Assembly (NCBI GenBank): GCA_949130495.1
Contig: OX422221.1
Span: 32,671,224-32,735,223, forward strand
DNA from: Sambucus nigra
Lineage: Eukaryota > Streptophyta > Magnoliopsida > Dipsacales > Adoxaceae
DNA: 64,000 bases
Reading direction: 5' to 3'
Shown here piece after piece: positions 44,995 to 58,757 of this stretch (positions are counted from its first letter, which is position 1; each line of letters begins with the position of its first letter). The translations under genes and the position numbers were made by a program. The notes under the pieces were generated by a model. It searched no databases. It was not told the origin of the DNA and saw only the letters and a program-made list of their open reading frames with translations.

Positions 44995-46215
44995 GGCGTG
45001 CCTTTATTTTTTTAAGAAGATTTGGAATGTTTTTATATTCAAAAGGAAGGGTACCAAAGAGAAGAGCTTAAAATATGACACCATGGCTCCATACATCCAG
45101 CTCAGGCCCAATATATAATTTGTCAGATATAAAATAAAATGGATGAAAATATAACTTTGGAATATCATTAACTGTGGATAACACATGTAGAATTCAGCTA
45201 AGAAATCAATCGAAGATGCATAGGTCGTCTTCCTAAAAAAAATAAAAAATTAATGATCAACAATCTTTACATTGCACTGGGAATCTAAAAGAATATTGCT
45301 AGGTTTAAAGTCTCTATGAACCACCATATTCATGTGGCAGTTCTCCATGTTGGATATTATATGCTCACAAAGTATCCCCAAATAGTAAATTTCCTAAAAT
45401 GCAAAATGAAAGAAAATTTTGACATTATATATACACGAAGCACATATGGGTTTGAGGATTACCTTATTTGCGGAATATAAATCTCTGTCGAACACCGAGA
45501 AATCTGATATGCACTCTTATCCTTCCTCCGTATACTCTTTATGACTCGTGAATGTTTGGGTTGACTACGAGAGTTGCCCCTTTGATCTTCACGATCACAA
45601 ATCCAAGGTTCTTGGATAATGAACCGAGAGAGAGAGAGAGAGAAACCCATGAAATTTGAAGAGAGAGAAAGTGCAGGAGGAGAGAGAAAATCAAATCAAC
45701 ACTAAATTGATCGTCTATTGATGCACACCCATATTTTTTACTTTCCTATTAGATATATATATTAGAAAAACATAAGAGTCATAAACCAACTAAAGTTGTA
45801 CTCCAATTATCTAATATAAAAATGAATTATCCGATACAAAATGGATAATTCATATTTATCGTGGGCGGATATCGGATCCTTGTAAAAACCCGGCCAATAT
45901 ATTAACACTAAATGTAAACAAAAAATCCAGTTAGGAAAAACCTATAGTGTATTTGGTAATGACAATTTTATGCCTTGGAATCGTCGAAGAAATTGGGATT
46001 GTATAATAAACCCACAAAGAAATCTTTCAGACGGTTAAGATATTTCCACCAACTGGAAAACGTTAGGATCTTCATCCTCATGTAACCTATCGTTCTCCGC
46101 AATGTAATCAAACAGCTCACCAAACATCACATACTCCATCACAACATAAGTATTTGTGGGTGTCTCTATTACCTCATAAAGACAAAACATATATTTACTT
46201 ATCTTCCAACTACGA
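44995..46215 (-). pseudogene. SnRK1 alpha (KIN10-like) protein kinase pseudogene
   Basis: Three exon-like pieces on the minus strand align, in order, with the plant SnRK1 catalytic subunit. About 46045-46175 reads LYEVIETPTNTYVVMEYV, then GELFDYI and RLHEDED, ending at a GTGGAA donor-like site. About 45254-45365 reads IISNMENCHMNMVVHRDFKP, then SNILLDSQCNVKIVD: the HRD catalytic loop, with the usual L of HRDLKP changed to F. About 45006-45128 reads KLYIGPELDVWSHGVIF, a TAA, then ALLFGTLPFEYKNIPNLL. The ATP-binding lobe, DFG loop and regulatory half are missing or unrecognisable. The intron position after the FxQ phrase agrees with plant SnRK1 genes, so it derives from genomic DNA and is not a processed copy. 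SnRK1 is the energy-sensing AMPK homologue. Confidence 0.82.
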
Positions 46216-48586
46216 AAGTCAATCACCTGTACCGCTTATAATGATTCTAAACCCCCAGGTAAGTACAATATGATAACATATACTGGACATATTTTTAAAC
46301 ATACAAGTGATGATTGATTAATGAAACTACTTCGCCCTCAGCCTAGCTGCCAATTAATAATCCGACTGGAAAATTTTCTAAAACACTAATGATTAATTAA
46401 TGAAACTACTCTGAATCCCAAAACCTTATACGAATATATATTAATATATCATGCCCCTTTAATAACTTATGCTCCTTTAATAATTCTTCATTTCCATTGT
46501 GGAAGTTAAAGCTCAAAAGAAAATATGCTTCAATGAATATTTTCATGAAAATGACAACCATATTTTACAATAAATGGAAATCCAAAGAAAACGCATGCAT
46601 TCCACCAAAATTTATATTGAAATGTATCAGAAACTCAAAAGTATCATATAAAAATATGCAATGATCATAAATGGATCCGGTAAAATAAAATTCCATGAGG
46701 CAAAAATAGCAAAGGATAAGGTAGCACTTAGATCCATTTTATCCATAGCTAGATTCAATTGTTTTAGAACTTTCCATCCACTCTTGGTTGCACATAAATA
46801 TCTGTGTATATTACTTTGAGATGATTTTACTAGTGGTGGCAATTTTTGTTGGTCGTGTTATCGTCGGTTTCTTTCTTTGGTATTAGGTGCTAGTTTTAAT
46901 TACTAATGAATCTAAATGGAACATTTTTAAATAATCATGTCACGTGTCTGACATTAAAATATGACAAAAATAAAAATTTGCTACAGAAAAACATAACTTT
47001 TTATTTAAACATTGATGTTAAGTAATCCTTGATAATATTAGAACTAGTCTCCCACTATAGCAGTGAAACTACATAAGATGATATGTGATAATAAATATGT
47101 TACACACGGTGTTGTCATTATTGCATATGTCATCCCATATGTAAATCATATATATTAACGTTCTTGATTTAAGTTACTGAAAATCCATGGAATCAGTGAG
47201 TATTTGTCTTTCCTTTCGCTCACTTTCCACCCATAAGGGGAAATAATAGAAAAAATTACCAAATAAATAATTGTAATTCTGTAAAATAGATTTGATATTA
47301 ATATAACAACTGTAAAATGACAAATATTATATCATAATAATTTGGTGACTTGGAGTTGATAAAACACGGATTCAAAGGACATAAATATCAACTGTTAAAA
47401 GGTAAGTAAAGATTGTATAAAAGAGTTAATTGACAGAAAAAAAAGATAGCAATTAGAGAATGTACAACTACTATGTCAAGAATCCCATAATATCCTTTTA
47501 TAAAGGGTAAACTAATTCAAGTTTTTTAACCGTATACCCCATACTATCAGGTTCAATATGTTTAAAGTTATTGCATTTTAACCAATCGATCCTAACTACG
47601 GGGAGATGAAATAACATACCTCTTAAACACACTCCTATGAGTGACATACGTGCAATAAGCAAAATCAGACACTCAGTTCCTTCAGTTATATGGACAAATA
47701 GATTTCTCGGAGCTTTCTCTATGTAAGTTATAGTACACTTTTTCCATGATGATAATTTATGCATCTAAAAAACATGTATGGATGGATTTTTCAATGATTT
47801 AATAAAATATTCAATGGGTTATACGTTCCACAAATATTTTTAACAATGAAAATGAGATTTTTGGTGCTATCACATAAAGATATGAACAATTCATATTTAT
47901 CAGGTTTAAGTGTGAAAATAGTACTGAAGTAGAATTAAATACATTCCATTCAGCTCCGGTTAACGTAACAGTGATTCAATGACTTGAAACGGGGTATTTT
48001 GGTAAGGACAGAAAAACTATAAGGCTAGGAAAACGAGGTGTGTGTATATATATATATATATATAGGACATGGGGAAAAAAATAAAGGTCTTAGGTAGGAT
48101 GAGAAAATTATTTTGATTTTTATTCTAATTATCTAAATATAATTTTTGGGTTTATGGGTGAAATTTCTATATTGAATCTAGAGTTTTGGACTCTTATAAA
48201 TGGGTCGTATGTTCGATTTAAAGGTTATGTATTGGTTATGAATTTGAGGTTAAAATTTGAAAATAATAAACATCGGGGGCTAAGTTATACTTTTTAAAAT
48301 TGAAAATTCGTTTCTTTCTTAGGTTTCTAAAGAAAATGGTTTCCTATAAACCAAACCTTACACTATAATATACCAAATTGACTATAAAAAAAAATACTCG
48401 AAATAATTAAGGTCCGTTTGATAAATCATTTGTCGTCACGTGCATATTTAAAATAACCACACACACCCACTACCTCACGCATTAGTGTGTGGGGTACTAT
48501 TCATCTTCAACCTCCCATTTTTTTACTTGAGGTTTCACCAAAAAACTGATAAGTATCATAGAAGTTTCTTGTACACCCGAAAAACA
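46216..48586. other. Non-coding stretch right of the kinase pseudogene
   Basis: No convincing exon. Frames at 46627-46842 and 47498-47764 (minus) have protein-like composition but match nothing I recognise. A short (TA)n tract lies at 48046-48063. An N-terminal SnRK1 exon would be expected here if the gene were complete, and I do not see one. Confidence 0.45.
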
Positions 48587-48591
48587 TCTCG
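48587..48591. repeat. Target site duplication, left (TCTCG)
   Basis: TCTCG precedes the copia 5' LTR and is repeated at 54490-54494 after the 3' LTR. The match extends further left (ACATCTCG on the left, and TACA followed by TCTCG on the right) partly because the LTR ends in ACA. Confidence 0.88.
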
Positions 48592-49160
48592 TGTTGGAAA
48601 TTTATATTCAGTGTCGAAATTAATTATTTAATTTCAATTATATTAAATTCCGAATTTATGAATTTCCCAATTATGTGGTCTTGATAAATATTAGATAACT
48701 AATTCGGAACGTTATAAATACGAATATTAGAAGATTGGGTCAATCTTATCCGTTAGTCTCATGCTGGTTAGTGGCATTAGTGGAAGAATTGAAATAGAGT
48801 CCCACCTTGACTAGGATTCCTACCCTCTTCCCCTTATAAATAGAGGACCCCTACACCATCTGGGGTTGTCTCATAGCACTATTTCTGAGGTGGGAGAGAA
48901 ATTCCGATATTCCATTTGAGTGCAATTTTTCTTAAACGGAGATTGATGGAGCAATTAATCAAGATAATCAAAAGAGATTTTTCTACAACAAGATTGATCA
49001 ATGGATTGGATCAAGGTAAGTCTTATTTTATATCGTTTAGATGTATTTTATGAAAACATGAAGATCTAAGATCCTTTTATTAAGAACAACTATATGTTAA
49101 AAGTTAAATCATATTAATGTGTTCATAATTAATATCAGGGTGTTGTTCTTAATCATTACG
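48592..49160 (+). mobile_element. Copia element 5' LTR
   Basis: It starts TGTTGGAAATTTATATTCAG and matches 53922-54489 closely, including GAAATAGAGTCCCACCTTGA and a CCCTTATAAATAGAGGA promoter motif (48830). Its end is at about 49160, where the other LTR ends in TTTTACA; here that edge is mutated. No clear primer site follows. Confidence 0.92.
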
Positions 49161-52100
49161 ATCCAATTGTTCTTAATCAAGGTAAGTCTCAAATTTTCTA
49201 TTTTTGGCAAAAATTACGATTTTCCAAATATTATGTATTTTTTAACCACGTGGGATGTTTTTTTATGTTCATGGTTGTTATAATATTAATGTTAAGTGTT
49301 ATTGGTTTTGATGAAAGGGTTCAATATAAAATTTAGAATATTAGATGTATCATTATGTGTTTGACAAAAACATTTCAATATATTAGGTTATTGTGCATAA
49401 TATATAATTGGTAGCCCAAAGGTCCTAATGTAGTTTTGAATTGATGTTTAGACAACAATGTTTATATGATGTTGGATGGAGAAGACATGAAAGTGTCTTA
49501 ATCTAAAATTATAAATATTAGATTATTGTGTATGGATATATATTTGGACGATTAATTATACATTAAGTTTTGAGTATAATATTTTTTTGGGCACTTATTT
49601 TACATAAATAATGTTTATGAATTCTAGAAAAAAATATTTTGAATTCCGTAGAATATTTGAGATTTTGGAGTAATTTTCTAAAGTTTCATGATGCTAACTT
49701 CTTTTTTTGGGAAAATTTTAAGTTTTCCCATATTTGATGTATGTTTTATCTAGAACTGTGATAAAACCTTGCTCTAATGATCCTTTTTAAGTTGAATATT
49801 CGTGTCAAATACAGGCCAACATATTTTATATGGTAGGATATTAGACTTACGTTATTGTTAATATTGATATTTTGATGAGTCTCGTGCTAAATACAGGCCA
49901 ATGATTCATATTGTTGAATATTATGATATTCGTATTTTAATGAGTCTCATGCCAAACACAGGCCAACGATTCATGTGGTTGAAAAACAAAATTATTATTT
50001 ATTTTAAGTCTAGTACTCCCATTAAGTTGAATTAAATGCCAAACACAGGCTACAATTCATATGTGCGGATACTAGATTTATTCGTTGCATACATGCATAT
50101 TTGAATGAATGACTTGAAAATTTTGAGAGTCATAAGTAGGTATTCATTCAGTTAAATCAAATGTCAAATTCAGGCTAAAATTACATGTGAAGGTATTATA
50201 CTTGTAGTCATTTCAGATTATCCTAATGTTTGTTATAAGGTTAAATTGAAGCGCAACACATGCTGAAATTTAAATCAAATAAACATTGAAATTTTTGTCA
50301 GTGTTAAATAATTGGCATCAATGTTAAAAAGTCATATTTACATATGCCACTAGTATGATAATTGTGATTATAACCGTATTGTGCATTAGTATGACCATGA
50401 ATGATTTTGGTCAATATTTTTGATTTGCTACATATACATAAGTGATGAAGCAAAAGTAAATGATTTATGTCTTCCATTTACTATTATTTGTATAATATCT
50501 CATGTAAACTCTTTGTCTATTTGATTTTCACATTATGTGTAATTTTTTGCTAATTTCAAATTAGGTAATAGACAATAATATAATTATTCATGTATTACGG
50601 GTATTTTGAACATGTATGCGTATCTCTAATATTTATATAATATAAGGTTTGATGTTTGTTAAAGTGCTCCATTCCAGAAGATATAAATATTGGACTAATG
50701 CATTAATATCATCCATAATTTCGTTGTCAACGAGTCCATGTATGATAATGAAGGCTAGGATGTTGATACTTTATGATGTTGCATACATATTATTGTTATT
50801 TCAATCATTGTGATTCGGAAACCTACAGGTCCAATTGCAATAATTGAACGAAATTTTAGTGGTGATATATATTTTGGGAAGGTAATAATGGTCGTCAAAC
50901 GCAGATGCCATAGTTTCTTTCACTGTCATATCACCAATGATGTTTATGAAAACCATAAACATGAATAATTTACTTTATTGATCATGCGATATTTAATGAA
51001 AATAAGTAAAATAATTATTGACTTCTGTATGTAAGTCTTTACGTAATGTAATATTCATAGTATGAAATGTTTGGTAGTCACTACAATGACCCAACTATAA
51101 TGACAATGAATATTAAATGTAAAGATGATGGCAGTAGTAACTCATGATGCTTATAATTGTAAAGATATTAATGGGGTATATTGAGTTTATTTCTTCAAGA
51201 AAGGTTATTCTTTCAGGGAATCAATTTTGAGTGATTGAATGAAGATCATAGATCAGATACATTATTATAGTATGTGAAAATAAGTTGTGCACAAATTTCA
51301 TGTACAATATAATGAAATAACATTATACCCAATAAAGTATTCTACAAGCATCATAAAATTGATATTTCACGGTTACTACTATATAAAACTCACGGTTATG
51401 CACTCAATTTATCATCATATAATCGAGTGTGTTGTTAAATCAAAACATTAATGAAGTGAGCAATTTATCTCATTATCTTATCACATATTATTGTATCCCA
51501 TTTTGTTTCTGTAAAAATTTCATATTTAATTTGGTTAAACAAATTATGTTTGTTTACATGTTGCACATTCGGACTAATAATGATAAAGACTGTATGTATC
51601 TTTTATGATTTGAAACGAGTTTTTCATCTTAGTAGAGTTTGCAAGTTATACTTACTGTGTTATAGAAAGTATTTACTTTTGATACAAGGATTTCTTATAA
51701 AACAAACTAGAAATGCTACTAAGATTATTTTTTTTTTGTTCTTGGGGAATCAAATCGCCATTTGTTTTCATAAACCCTCAATTTTTTATTTTTTATTGAA
51801 AATGTTTTTCTAGACTTGATCGTGAGAGATATGTTCTAAAGAATCATTTGACGTATATTTTTTCAAGGGTTATGGTATTCCTTTTGATGTTTTGTACAAA
51901 ATAAAGTTTGGACGTAGTTCTGTAAATATTTGTTTGATCCTGCATCATAATCGTGGCGTTATTGATGAAACTCTTTAAATGTTGTGCCTAATTAAATCTT
52001 GAATCTTTTTCATAATTTTCGTGGACAAGAGTTTTGTAATGTCTCTTACAAATTTTGATAGTCGAGTTGTGCTCTTATGGTATTATGATGTCTAATATAA

Positions 52101-52560
52101 GGATGACCTATGTGGCCCAAGGGAGAGATTATGATAAACTTCCCTTAAAATGGACCTACATAGATCATATAATTGTCATTGACACGTATTTATTGCATTA
52201 AAGTTAAATTCATTATGAAAGGTGAAATTAGTGGTAGTAGAAAATCATGAAATATGGTTATAAAGGAAGGTAGGGTACTTATCCCATTACCGATAACCTT
52301 CTTGAATACTTGTTCTTTTAGTTGTTAGGTTATCTAAATAACAAAGAACAAATAAAAGACCAACCATTAAATAATAGTATTATCACCGTGAGAGAAATGT
52401 AGATAAAATCATAAGGAATAGTATTAATAAGATCCTAAAAGGTCTATTATCCTGGATGATTATGTGGTGTATCTACATGAACATGAATTTGAATCAGGGA
52501 TAAATAATGAGATGGTTTTATTTTCAAAAGTCATAACAAGTGAAACTAATGGACTACAAC
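49161..52560 (+). mobile_element. Copia internal region, decayed, with leader repeats
   Basis: No pol phrase is readable in this part. At 49810-50280 a degenerate repeat with a core like AAACACAGGCCAACGATTCA recurs about six times (about 49812, 49892, 49957, 50045, 50172 and 50256) at 65-125 bp intervals, a repetitive leader of the element. Further right the sequence is AT-rich with isolated retroelement-like phrases. Confidence 0.65.
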
Positions 52561-53149
52561 TAAGTTTAAAATCTCGCTGAATTACATAATCGATGCACCA
52601 CAGTCGGGTATGAGGGGGTCATCAAGACAAAACGTGACACTAACGGTAATTAAATGAGATAAAGCTAAATTGTAGTAAAATATTTCACCATTTATGAAGA
52701 AAAGGTTATAAATAAACCTTCTCAATTATATCTAAAGATATGGAATTCTTAAGACATTGGTGGCTAATTATGATTAAGAGTTACATTAAGTGGATGTGAA
52801 AACTACTTTGGAGTTTCATAAATCATGTATATATGTTTAAGAGATGATTGTATAAACATATGTTTCCCGCATGACGTATTTTAAGAAATAACATCATTGT
52901 TTCTCTTAATCGTTGTATATGTGTATACACCTTAGAATCAGTGGTAAAAAGTTTATATATTTTCTCTATATACAAGCACAGATTTAGAAAGTAGAGAATC
53001 ATAATAATTTTATGGGTTTAAAAGTTGGGTATGAAGTAATGAGATACTTAAATGACTATGTGCTCACATTTGTGATGTATGTGTTCATTTAAATATGAAC
53101 AATTATTGTAACTCAGATTTACTAGTTGTACGGATAGTACAAAGTTCAC

Positions 53150-53570
53150 TCTTGCTTAAGTGTGTTTGTCTTGGTTTATCAACCAATAATATGAAGGATT
53201 GCAACACAAACCATCCATTAACTATTGTGAAAGCTGAGCTTGTAGCATGATTAATGCTACAACTTATGTATTTTGGCAGTGTGACTTCATTTCGGGACTT
53301 GGAGTTGTCGACACTATTATCAAGTCGCTGAAATATTATGATAATGTCGTTGCAATCTTCTTTATAAAGAAATTTTAGGTATTCCTAAAGTAACTAAGCA
53401 CGTTGAATGAAATACCGATAAGTGAAAGAAGAAATTCAGAAACAAAGAGTGTCAATTGATCACATTAGTATGAGTGATAACATAGCAGATACTATAACGA
53501 AAGGACTATGTTCAAAGATCTTATGGAACATGTGAAAGAGATGGGTCTCGATTTGTAAAAATTACGATTG
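53150..53570 (+). pseudogene. Copia RNase H C-terminus, decayed
   Basis: In shifting plus-strand frames the sequence gives VTSFRDLELST, a VKEEIQKQRVSIDHISMSDN stretch and IADTITKGLCSKI followed by a W-rich end. Copia polyproteins end with VxIEHISTxxNIADPLTKGL and a short tail, so this is the end of the pol frame. It lies about 350 bp before the 3' LTR, as expected. Frame changes and stops make it non-functional. Confidence 0.85.
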
Positions 53571-53903
53571 ATATTTGGCATAGTTGTTTGACACTATTGC
53601 GTGAATTCAATAAAAGTGTTTCTGATTTCCATTATTTCTGTCTTTTGTGAATGCATCCATATGAGTATGAATTACTGTTAATAGAAATAGTCCTTATTCA
53701 AAAGGACATTATGAGGCCATTATGATACCCAATATTAAAGGCTTAGTTGAATGAAACATTGGTGTTGTAGTACATGGAAGGAGCCATGCTCTTGAATAGC
53801 ATGGAACCGTCATGACTCGCATCCGTGAATTGTTTGATTTAAGCAAACTATATTTATCAGTTATTGTGCACCTTATGGTACATAATTTAATTATGAGGAT
53901 TAT

Positions 53904-53921
53904 TAAGACTAAGTGGAAGAT
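53904..53921 (+). other. Copia polypurine tract
   Basis: AAGACTAAGTGGAAGAT directly precedes the 3' LTR start TGTTGGAAAT. Related copia elements typically have AAGTGGGAGAT at this point. Confidence 0.85.
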
Positions 53922-54489
53922 TGTTGGAAATTAATATTCAGTGTCGAAATTAATTATTTAATTTTATTTATATTAAATTCTGAATTTATGAATTTCTCAA
54001 TTATGTGGTCTTGATAAATATCATATAATTAATTAGGAACGTGATAAATATGAATATTAGAAGATTGGGTCAATCTTATCTGTTGGTCACATGATAATTA
54101 GTGGCATTAGTGGGAGACTTGAAATAGAGTCCCACCTTGACTAGGATTCCGACCATCTTCCCCTTATAAATAGAGGAGCCCTACACCATCTGGGGTTATC
54201 TCATAACACTATTTCTGAGGTGGTAGAGAATTTCCGATATTCCATTTGAGTGCAATTTTTCTAAAAGGGAGATTGATGGAGCAACTAATCAAGATGATCA
54301 AAATAGATTTCTACGACAAGATTGATCAATGGATTGGATCAAGGTAAGTATTATTTTATATCGTTTAGAAGTATTTTGTGAAAACATGAAGATCTAAGAT
54401 CCTTTTATTAAGAACAATTATATGTTAAAGTTAAATCATATTAATGTGTTCGTAATTAATAACAGGGCGTTGTTAAGAATGATTTTACA
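53922..54489 (+). mobile_element. Copia element 3' LTR
   Basis: This 568-bp LTR starts TGTTGGAAATTAATATTCAG and ends GATTTTACA, followed by the TCTCG target copy. It matches the 5' LTR at an estimated 90% or more, with small insertions and deletions. The whole element spans 48592-54489. Confidence 0.93.
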
Positions 54490-54494
54490 TCTCG
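54490..54494. repeat. Target site duplication, right (TCTCG)
   Basis: This is the direct copy of 48587-48591, right after the copia 3' LTR. Confidence 0.88.
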
Positions 54495-55548
54495 TTAATA
54501 CAAGAGATCAAATTTGAGAAACGTGATTATTTGTCTATGTATTGTACTGGCATACAAATCAAGTCAAAAATCATTTTTATCTACATTGACTTAGTTCTTT
54601 TGAAAACGCTACCTGGATTTTTAAGGATTTTAGAGTTTGAGATATACAATTTAATCATTTTCTTAGTGAGTTCCATAAAATCCCACCCTTTATATAACAT
54701 AAGATATATCAGGCCCGTTCCTTTTTATATCGATGGATAATAAGAATTTGTAGTTGAGAAAGTTGTTGCATGGAGAGCACTTCATTGCTAGTGCAAAATG
54801 ATGTGACAAGTAAATCATGTTGGAGAATATTCATGATTCTAGACTCAATATTGCGTAAGTTATATTTACATTTTTCCTAATTCTTGTCAAAAAAATATAA
54901 TTACCAATAATGAACTTGAGTTTGGGGCGAGGCGTGATAATGGTCTGCGAGGCTTTCTATTTTAAGTCCCTATTTCATCTGATTACTATTTTCCATGTTC
55001 TTATTATACACATCACATGATAAACAAAGTGAATATGTAGACATATTAAAATTTTAAAGTAATTAATTGTGTAGATTAATTAACTAACAATATATTTTAC
55101 ATATTATAAAATGCTATACAAGACTTAAAAGCTCCTTATTTTTTATAGTTTCCAAGCGGCACGTAAAATGACACTTGTTCCACCCATTCAATAACTGCAT
55201 TTTAATTTTTTGTTTAAAGTGACTCTCATTCCCTTTCTCTCTCTCTTTCTAAAAGACTCTCCGAACGTCTTGCTACCACCTCTCTTAAAATCTCGCATTA
55301 TTGGATCTTTGGTTCTTCATTATTCCTTTATATTTTTTTCGCATTTAAATATTTTACTGATATTTGATCACTGAGCCTTTAAGGCTTTGAAATCCCATTA
55401 TACTTACCTTCACCTAATATACTAATTACAACCTAATCATTTAGCTAGGCGGGGTACAACATTCGAAGGGAGGGGCACCTGGTCAAAGTATTTTAGAAAC
55501 AAAACATACCATTGTTATATACTTTGTACAGATGGTAATGAATTTAGT
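54495..55548. other. No gene seen
   Basis: AT-rich, with a CT-rich block (55225-55260). A phrase TAGCTAGGCGGGGTACAAC at about 55441 resembles the end of a chromovirus LTR, but no further alignment supports it. Confidence 0.45.
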
Positions 55549-58500
55549 TATCATAACTACCCATACATTTTGATGGTTTTCATATGGGGATTAATTAAAT
55601 TAAAGGGGGAAATTAATTCGGATTAAAATAAATATTATCTAGCGTGATACGGATTGATATCTATTTGTATGAATTATATTGAGTATTACTTAATGAACGA
55701 GTAATAAATTGATGTGAAAGTATTATGATTGTCGTGAGTGAGAAATACGACAATTACTGTAATTTAGTTGGGACGAGTATGTGAGTCATGTAGAGACTTA
55801 AACATATGAAATAAAAGGTGATTTATTTATGGGTCATTCATAGGGTCATTTTTAGTGCGCCAGTGTTTCCGTAAGGGTCGAAATATTCAGAAAAGTATAC
55901 CCACGTGTATTGTTTTGGTCCTGGGACAATATTCGACTATATCGCCGTCGTATAAGGGCATTTTAATCATTTGGTAGCCTAGGGTTAATAAAGATTTGAA
56001 TTTCCAAAGGTGATATCAACTGGTAGATGGGATAGGGCGGGGTTAAGAGATTATAAATCCTAGGGAGGCCATTAGATAAGGAACAAAGAGCATTCTTGGA
56101 GATTTGAAGAGGATCAATGAAGTGTTCTTCATTGTTCTTACACCCCGTAAACTTTGGATTGAAGATTGAAGGAGAAGACAGGAAATCCATCATCTTAACC
56201 GCGAATTCAGATAATAAATAATATAGATGTAAGTGTTTATTGTAATTTCCTTTGAAGTTATAATACCCATGTAGCGTAGGGCTTTATATTTGATGATTTT
56301 AAATATAATTCTTGGAAAATTGATGAATTAAACACATAATCATGGGTAGTATTACATGTAGATTATTCCATGTATGTAGAGAATACGAAACTACATGATA
56401 TGTGATGATTTAGATGGGAAAATTTGGGTTTTATGCGTTGAGTATGAATGAACAACATGGAAATCTAGGGTTTTAATGAACACTGATTTGATCCAGTCTT
56501 GAATAGAAATCGTGATTTATTGATGTTAAATTCATGTTGGAAATCATCCTAGTACAACTATATCATGTTGGAAAATGGTAGTTGTAAGTTTGGTGAATAA
56601 ACATGAAGTTTGTTTTAAAAAAAATGGTGAAAATATAAGAATTAAACGAAGATGATGAGGAGTATAAAAATCATCCTAGGGCGAATCGATTCGGTTTGCC
56701 TAAATTTTTGTTATTTCCATTATTAAGACTTTAAAAAGTGATTTAGAAATGGGGAAACTTCTGGTACATACTTATAATATAACGAGGGATATATTGGATA
56801 ACAATAGGACTATGATAGGCTTGTGACTTAGTCTTAATAAGAGAATTAAGGCTTGGATTAATCGCGATTAAATGAAAAGGAAATTTATTCGAGATATCGA
56901 GAATGAGTTGTAGGTAATTTAAATGGATATATTATATAGACCAGTAGATTATGAGTGAATTAACTACTGAATTAATGTAAGGGAGTAACTGGTGCCCTTT
57001 GAATTGAGACTAAGACTCAAGAGTTTATGACAGAGAGTTATAATCATAAATTGGTAGGTACAGTAAGTATTCGAGTTATATATACTACGTAGGTATATAT
57101 ACTATGTACGATTGGTAATTATAGGTTGAATAAGAACCTATACGGATTATATTATATGTTAAGTGAATATCTATAAAGATTATATTATATGTGGAGTGTA
57201 TACCGACATGGATCATAATTATAGTTTGTACGTATATCTATACATATTATATTTATAGGTTGTGTTTATACCCACATGGATGTTATTTAGAGGTTGTGTG
57301 TATACCTATACAAATTACATTTATAGGTGGTGTGTATGAATATTATGTTCTTTCTTATGGTGTGAATGTACCTACGTTGTCTGCTATCCGGAGGTTTCCG
57401 CACACAGGACGCTCCTACCTTGATGATTCCAGTGAGGTCTACCTTTGTGCCCAAGAACATGGAACTTAAGGTGGCTCACTATTTGTGTGTATTAATGTGG
57501 CTGGTGTGTCATTTAGGAACATTAGATATGTGCGTATCCCAAAGGCTTAGAACCATGTTCGCCTCCATTGTGCATGTTGATTTATTTTGGGGTCGAGGAG
57601 AAATACCAAACCAATAGCCCTTATTTGAGTACGAGAGTCACATTGACTTGATAATAGAGTATACATAGTTCTTCTCCCAAGGATTATGAAGTTATGTTTA
57701 TAGATTATGTGACATATTTATACATGCATGTGTATTATCCTACTTGTGTGTGTAAGTATTAGTTGTAGATAACGTATATCTAATTGTGATGTAATTAAGA
57801 GATAGTGTAACTAGTGTATGATGGTAATAAATTTTTATAGCTTTGTCTAAAAAACAAATTAAGTAGAGTAAGTTAACGAAATAGTTTAACGATAACATAA
57901 GTGAGATGTAAATTTGGGTTAGTAATAACGTACGAGACATGTTATTTAATAGTGTCACGATAGTGTATTGTATGCACGTTACGGGAGAGCCAAACTGCTT
58001 AGCGAATAGTTATTTATCGATTATACCTAATTGGGTTTTGTAGCATAGCTAGGTAGGAGACGTTGGGTGTGCACATTAGTTGAGAAGTGAGGAACTCGAT
58101 GGTGTGTACATTGAATTAACATGTGTAATTAATAACTGATTTTGAACTGTGGTAAATACATGCTAAATATTTTCAAAAGGTTTTCTTAGGCTCTGACTCA
58201 TCTTGCAAATAATTTTCAAAAACTTTTAGTTGTCTATCCATAGGGACGTCGACATTAATATACGTTCCAAGGATGCGTTGCTGCAGCATTTGTGGATTCT
58301 TGCAAGATTTGGACTAGGTGTTTCAGGGTCTTCATTCATAGAGTAGGATTCAGTTTCAGTTATTCTATTTGGGCATATCGCACCTCATCTATTTTCTTTT
58401 AATCAGTTAATCAGACTTTGCATTGGTGGACTTTGTTAATTTCAGTTAATTTTTAGGTGGACTTTTGTATTAGTAACCAATGGTTTATTCGGTATTATCT

Positions 58501-58741
58501 TATTCAGTATCTATCTTTTGATGGATTTATATTAATACTCCGTGGATGGTTTTGTGATTGTATTTATCTTTCGCATGTTGTTATTTAATAAGAGATAAAA
58601 TTTGGCACCAGTTTATTTAAAAATGTAGGTGGTTAGTCACTTAAACAAATTTGACAGTGATACTAAGAATAAAAGAGATGATATTCATGTTTTATTTTTA
58701 TGAAGAAATGATCACTCGGTAATTAAATAAGAGGGGTGTCG
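55549..58741 (+). mobile_element. LTR B, 5' LTR of a chromovirus (+)
   Basis: From TATCATAAC at about 55549 the sequence aligns with the LTR start at 60878, then with U3 phrases of LTR F (AGTGCGCCAGTGTTTCCGTA at 55854). It ends AGAGGGGTGTC with a mutated primer site after it. It is about 3.2 kb. One perfect GAATCGATTC lies at 56683, 1.13 kb from the start, where other LTRs have clusters. Confidence 0.85.
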
Positions 58742-58745
58742 GAGA

Positions 58746-58757
58746 TGGTATGAGAGC
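58746..58757 (+). other. Primer binding site, one base changed
   Basis: TGGTATGAGAGC follows LTR B by a few bases and differs from the usual TGGTATCAGAGC at one position. Confidence 0.82.

Noticed and set aside
47498..47764. 88-codon minus-strand frame near the kinase pseudogene
   Set aside because: Does not match any SnRK1 region or other family I recognise; no splice or start support, so not annotated as a gene.
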